Source of the DNA: Amycolatopsis arida
GTDB taxonomy: Bacteria; Actinomycetota; Actinomycetes; Mycobacteriales; Pseudonocardiaceae
Direction: 5' to 3'
Assembly: GCF_900115565.1 (NCBI RefSeq)
Contig: NZ_FOWW01000001.1
Location: 811,731 to 875,730 of the forward strand
Length of the DNA: 64,000 bases
Part shown: piece after piece, positions 61,324 to 64,000 of the stretch
Layout: every line of letters begins with the position of its first letter
Numbering within the stretch: the stretch's first letter is position 1
Made by a program: the position numbers and the translations under genes
Notes under the pieces: generated by a model
Databases searched by the model: none
Seen by the model: the letters and a program-made list of their open reading frames with translations, nothing else
Told to the model about the DNA's origin: nothing

Positions 61324-61844
61324 CGGTCGGTGAACCGGTGTGGCAGGTGTTGCCGTGGATTACCACCACCGTGTTCCTCCCTCATTCCGCACCCGTTGTC
61401 CGCGCAATAGAGCTCCGACCATCGAAGCCCAGTTCGGACCCACCAAGAGGAGATCCCGACAAATCTCAGCCGTTCGAGTGACAACGAAGCGGGTTTCGTC
61501 AGGCGCTCGCTCGGTCTGTCAAACCCGCCGCACGTTCGGGTGAAGGCTACCGACCATGAGAACAAGCGCTCGCCGACCACGCGGGTGTGACGGACTTCGC
61601 CGTGGCGATCCTGCCCACAAAGCGGCGAAGGGCCATTGTCGAGGTTGGCGAGTTCTGCGGGAGCGGTGGGACGAAGCCCTTACCAACAACACCTTTCCAC
61701 CCGAACACACCAACTGGCGCAGCGCCGACGCTGCGGTGCGGCGACAGCAGGTCGCCCTCGAACCCAGCGTGACCAGGGTCGGCACGCCACCGGTTCCGGT
61801 AGCGGCCGACCTTCATACCGCCGTGCGCGAGGCCGCCATGCCGG
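61324..61844. other. 521-bp region without recognisable gene
   Basis: It lies between the 5' end of the DUF4188 gene and the 3' end of the first GAF-ANTAR gene. Base composition is less GC-rich than the flanks, several short frames exist on both strands, and none has a recognisable motif or a good ribosome binding site. It may hold the promoter for the DUF4188/PKS-NRPS genes and decayed coding sequence. Confidence 0.6.
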
Positions 61845-62603
61845 TCAAGTCCGGGGTGCCGCGCTGGGCGTCGGATGCGGGCCCTGGCGAATCTGATCGT
61901 CGTCCAGCGATCCGTCGATGACCTGTGCGGCGACGTCGCTGAGCCGGTGGTTGTGGCTTCGAGCGTAGGCACGCATCACCTGGAAGGCGGCGTCCATGCG
62001 CAGGCCGGCGCGTTGGGCGAGTACGCCCTTGGCCTGTTCCAACTGGACGCGGCTGCTCAGGGCGGTTTGCAGTTGAGTAGCCAGCAGTTCGCTGGCGGCG
62101 ATGGCGCGTTCCTGGATCAGCCCGACGGTAGCCACATCGGCCATGGCCTGGCCGATCTCCCGATCGGTCGCGCTCAGCCGGCCGGGTTCGATGCGGAACA
62201 GGTTCAGTGCCCCGATGGTCTCCTCGCGCAGGCGCATCGGGAGTGCTTGCGCGGAGTGGAACCCGAGCCCCTGTAGCTGCTCGGTGAACGCGGGCCAGGA
62301 GGCGCGCATCGCGGGCGGGTCGTCGCGGGCCACGGAGCGTCCGGACCGGAAGCAGTCCAGGCACGGGCCTTCGTTGTTCTGCAGTTCGTAGAGTTCCAGC
62401 AGGCGAGCTTCCTCGGCGGAGGAGGCCATCACGTGCAGGTCGCCGTGCCGGTCGGCCAGCATGATCCCGGCGGCGTCGGCATCCAGGAGTTCGACACTGC
62501 GGCTGGCCAGTGTGTGCAGGAAGTCGATGACGTCGAAATCGGCCACCAGCGTGTCGGCCAGGCTCACGAATGTGCTGGCGAGGAGTTGTTCCCGGCTCGT
62601 CAT
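61845..62603 (-). CDS. GAF and ANTAR domain transcription antiterminator
   Basis: 252 residues from ATG 62603. The GAF domain (about 20-165) has DADAAGIMLADRHGDLHVMA, NNEGPCLDCFRSGRSV and LPMRLREETIGALNLF. The C-terminal ANTAR domain has LQTALSSRVQLEQAKGVLAQ, then MDAAFQVMRAYARSHNHRLS. ANTAR proteins bind twin-hexaloop RNA and prevent early termination. The GAF part senses a small ligand or redox state. Last gene of a four-gene minus-strand operon. Confidence 0.92.
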   Translation of the reverse strand: MTSREQLLASTFVSLADTLVADFDVIDFLHTLASRSVELLDADAAGIMLADRHGDLHVMASSAEEARLLELYELQNNEGPCLDCFRSGRSVARDDPPAMRASWPAFTEQLQGLGFHSAQALPMRLREETIGALNLFRIEPGRLSATDREIGQAMADVATVGLIQERAIAASELLATQLQTALSSRVQLEQAKGVLAQRAGLRMDAAFQVMRAYARSHNHRLSDVAAQVIDGSLDDDQIRQGPHPTPSAAPRT

Positions 62604-62631
62604 GAGCCCACCGCCTCTGTCTCGTCGGGGG

Positions 62632-63372
62632 TCATGGCCGATCCCGCTGTGTGGTGGTGCCAGGTTCGCCGTCGTCGAAGCGCAGCCGCCGGTTGACCAC
62701 ATCGGCGGCGACGGCCGACACCGTCCGTCCCGTAGTGTACGCGTGCGCTCGCAACCGCAGCAGTGCCTCGGCGAGGCTGACACCGAGTTGGACCGTGATC
62801 ATCCCGGTCGCTTGGTGGACCGCGGCTTGGCCGTCGATCGGCCCGGTCAGGGCTGAACCACCGTGCTCGTCGTGGTCCTGCAGGTGTAGGACCACGACGG
62901 TGGCCGCCTCAGCGAACGCCAGCGCGTCGGCGAGGTCGAGGGCGCTGAGCGACCCGGGGGTGTCGCGGTACAGGTCCAGTACGCCCACGCGGATGGCGCC
63001 GACCCGCAGCGGGAATGCGAAGATGGCGTGCACCCCGGCATCGAGCACGGCGGCCCCGAACCCCGGCCACCGCGCCGACCCGTCCGCCGCGAGGTCCGGT
63101 TGCAGCACCGGGCGACCACTGCCGGACGCGTCCACACACGGACCTTCCCCGAGAGCGAACTGCAATTCCTCCAACTGCCGTGCCCGCTCGTCGGTGGCCG
63201 CGAGCACGACACCGCTGGGCCCCTCGGCGGTCATCAACGCCACACCGACACCACTGACCGGCAACGCCGACAAGCATTCCGCACCCAGCCTGGCGGGCAG
63301 CGTGGCGCTGTCCTGCCCATCCCCGCGAGCAGCGATCACCGACAGGATCTCGGCCACTCGGGGACTTCGCAT
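62632..63372 (-). CDS. GAF and ANTAR domain transcription antiterminator, second copy
   Basis: 246 residues. The GAF domain has GVGVALMTAEGPSGVVLAAT, FALGEGPCVDASGSGRPVLQ and FAFPLRVGAIRVGVLDLYRD. The ANTAR domain has IDGQAAVHQATGMITVQLGV, then EALLRLRAHAYTTGRTVSAV. It is similar in layout but not in detail to the downstream copy, so they are diverged paralogues rather than a recent duplication. ATG 63372 (MRSPRVAEIL) lies 6 bp after the STAS gene stop. Confidence 0.92.
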   Translation of the reverse strand: MRSPRVAEILSVIAARGDGQDSATLPARLGAECLSALPVSGVGVALMTAEGPSGVVLAATDERARQLEELQFALGEGPCVDASGSGRPVLQPDLAADGSARWPGFGAAVLDAGVHAIFAFPLRVGAIRVGVLDLYRDTPGSLSALDLADALAFAEAATVVVLHLQDHDEHGGSALTGPIDGQAAVHQATGMITVQLGVSLAEALLRLRAHAYTTGRTVSAVAADVVNRRLRFDDGEPGTTTQRDRP

Positions 63373-63378
63373 GGTGTG

Positions 63379-63807
63379 TCATCCGCTCAGGCACAGCAGG
63401 GCGTCGGCGAGGTCGGGGTGAATGTCGAGCACGCGGTCCAGGCCGGTGATCGTCAGTGGCAGCAGGACCGGGCGGCTGTTGGCCACCACGCAGAGCCCGA
63501 TTCCCGCCGTCACCGCCGCCTGCCTGGCGGTGACCAGGACGGTGAGACCGGCCGCTGCGAAGAAACTCACGTCGGTGAGGTCGATGACCAGCGGTACAGA
63601 GGCCTGCCGCAGGTGGGCGAGGAGACCGTCCCGCAGCAACGGGCTGGTGCACAAGTCCACCTCACCGCGCACCCCGAGCACCACCGCACCGCCCGGGACC
63701 GGCTGTGTCGTCACGGTCAAGAGCTCCTGGCCTGGTCGCAGGCCCGGCGGAACCGCGGCGGCATGGGGAAGGCGATAAGACGACTGAGACGGGCGGAGGC
63801 CGGTCAT
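63379..63807 (-). CDS. STAS-domain anti-sigma factor antagonist
   Basis: 142 residues. A leader of about 30 residues is followed by the STAS fold: GGAVVLGVRGEVDLCTSPLL, VPLVIDLTDVSFFAAAGLTV and LPLTITGLDRVLDIH. The phosphorylatable Ser of SpoIIAA-like proteins (D-S/T-S-G) is replaced by SFFAAAG, so phospho-switching is doubtful. ATG 63807 overlaps the desaturase stop (ATGA). It probably tunes an anti-sigma kinase encoded elsewhere. Confidence 0.88.
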   Translation of the reverse strand: MTGLRPSQSSYRLPHAAAVPPGLRPGQELLTVTTQPVPGGAVVLGVRGEVDLCTSPLLRDGLLAHLRQASVPLVIDLTDVSFFAAAGLTVLVTARQAAVTAGIGLCVVANSRPVLLPLTITGLDRVLDIHPDLADALLCLSG

Positions 63808-64000
63808 GGCATCTTCTCCTCGGTGCGTGCGCCGTTGCGCCCTGTCGTGGTCGCCGTGATGCGGGCCAGTCGCGTGGGGCTGGTCCAGCGCACGTCGGAG
63901 ATCCAGCCGAGTTTCTCGAAGATCCAGATCACTCGGGCGGAGATGTCGACCTGGCCACGCAGCACGCCGTGCCGCGCACAGGTGGGGTCGGCGTGGTGGG
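63804..64000 (-). CDS. Acyl-CoA/fatty-acid desaturase, C-terminal end (partial)
   Basis: The last 64 codons are visible: HHADPTCARHGVLRGQVDIS, then ARVIWIFEKLGWISDVRW and a hydrophilic tail. The opening HH followed by ADPTCARHG is the third His box of membrane stearoyl-CoA 9-desaturases of actinobacteria (H-N-x-HH). The rest lies beyond the right edge. It is coupled by ATGA to the STAS gene, so membrane fluidity and stress signalling genes share one transcript. Confidence 0.85.
   Translation of the reverse strand, partial: HHADPTCARHGVLRGQVDISARVIWIFEKLGWISDVRWTSPTRLARITATTTGRNGARTEEKMP

Noticed and set aside
61547-61972. Short frames on both strands between DUF4188 and ANTAR genes
   Set aside because: No recognisable motif, weak starts, and mutual overlap; not supportable as genes.

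Overview
The window is very GC-rich, uses GTG starts often, and packs genes with 4-base ATGA/GTGA overlaps. Tat and Sec signals, GAF-ANTAR proteins, EspC/NlpC/YbaB secretion-type genes and PadR/TetR/CGNR/BlaI regulators all point to a filamentous actinomycete. I infer Pseudonocardiales (Saccharothrix/Amycolatopsis-like), but no 16S or core marker is present to prove it. There is no rRNA and no CRISPR array.

Layout. 0-12.4 kb: a 5'-truncated MFS remnant, a GDSL-type hydrolase, a PadR/flavin monooxygenase pair, an ABC-2 exporter next to a two-component system, a secreted GH3 hydrolase, a second two-component system and an acyl-CoA-dehydrogenase-like flavoprotein. 12.5-17.2 kb: VOC protein, 2-haloacid-dehalogenase-type HAD and CGNR regulator sharing twin operators, a membrane protein/thioredoxin-like/Crp operon, a repeat-rich spacer with two inverted DnaA boxes, and an NmrA-like protein. 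17.4-18.5 kb: a zinc-independent bL36 gene (40 codons) and a frameshifted methyltransferase behind a Zur-like box. 18.6-35.5 kb: a 16-bp minisatellite, gene remnants, TerC, epoxide hydrolase, a FAD-Rieske oxidoreductase, two TetR systems with palindromic operators, HrpB helicase, a solute-binding lipoprotein and an ESX-like four-gene set.

35.6-50.5 kb looks like a genomic island. It starts at tRNA-Ala(GGC), beside a decayed large serine recombinase and an atypical hypothetical gene. It then carries a metal/redox block: glutaredoxin-like, membrane redoxin, CcdA-type membrane protein with Cys-Cys pairs, two BlaI-type repressors, M56 peptidase, CopD-CtaG fusion, multicopper oxidase, two Met-rich small membrane proteins, a P1B ATPase and a CmtR-like ArsR sensor. 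Near-identical operator-like boxes at 39.17 kb and 48.04 kb, plus a related palindrome at 47.54 kb, suggest one BlaI-type regulon.

51.3-60.6 kb is a single 3105-residue hybrid synthase with the order KS-AT-DH-KR-ACP-C-A-PCP-TE. This is the architecture of polycyclic tetramate macrolactam (PTM) synthases (ikarugamycin, HSAF, frontalamide families), and the adenylation pocket resembles ornithine codes. The partner PTM cyclase and oxidase genes are not in the window; only an N-terminally short DUF4188/af470-like monooxygenase gene lies next to it. The last 2 kb hold two GAF-ANTAR antiterminators, a STAS anti-sigma antagonist and the 3' end of a fatty-acid desaturase in one overlapping operon.
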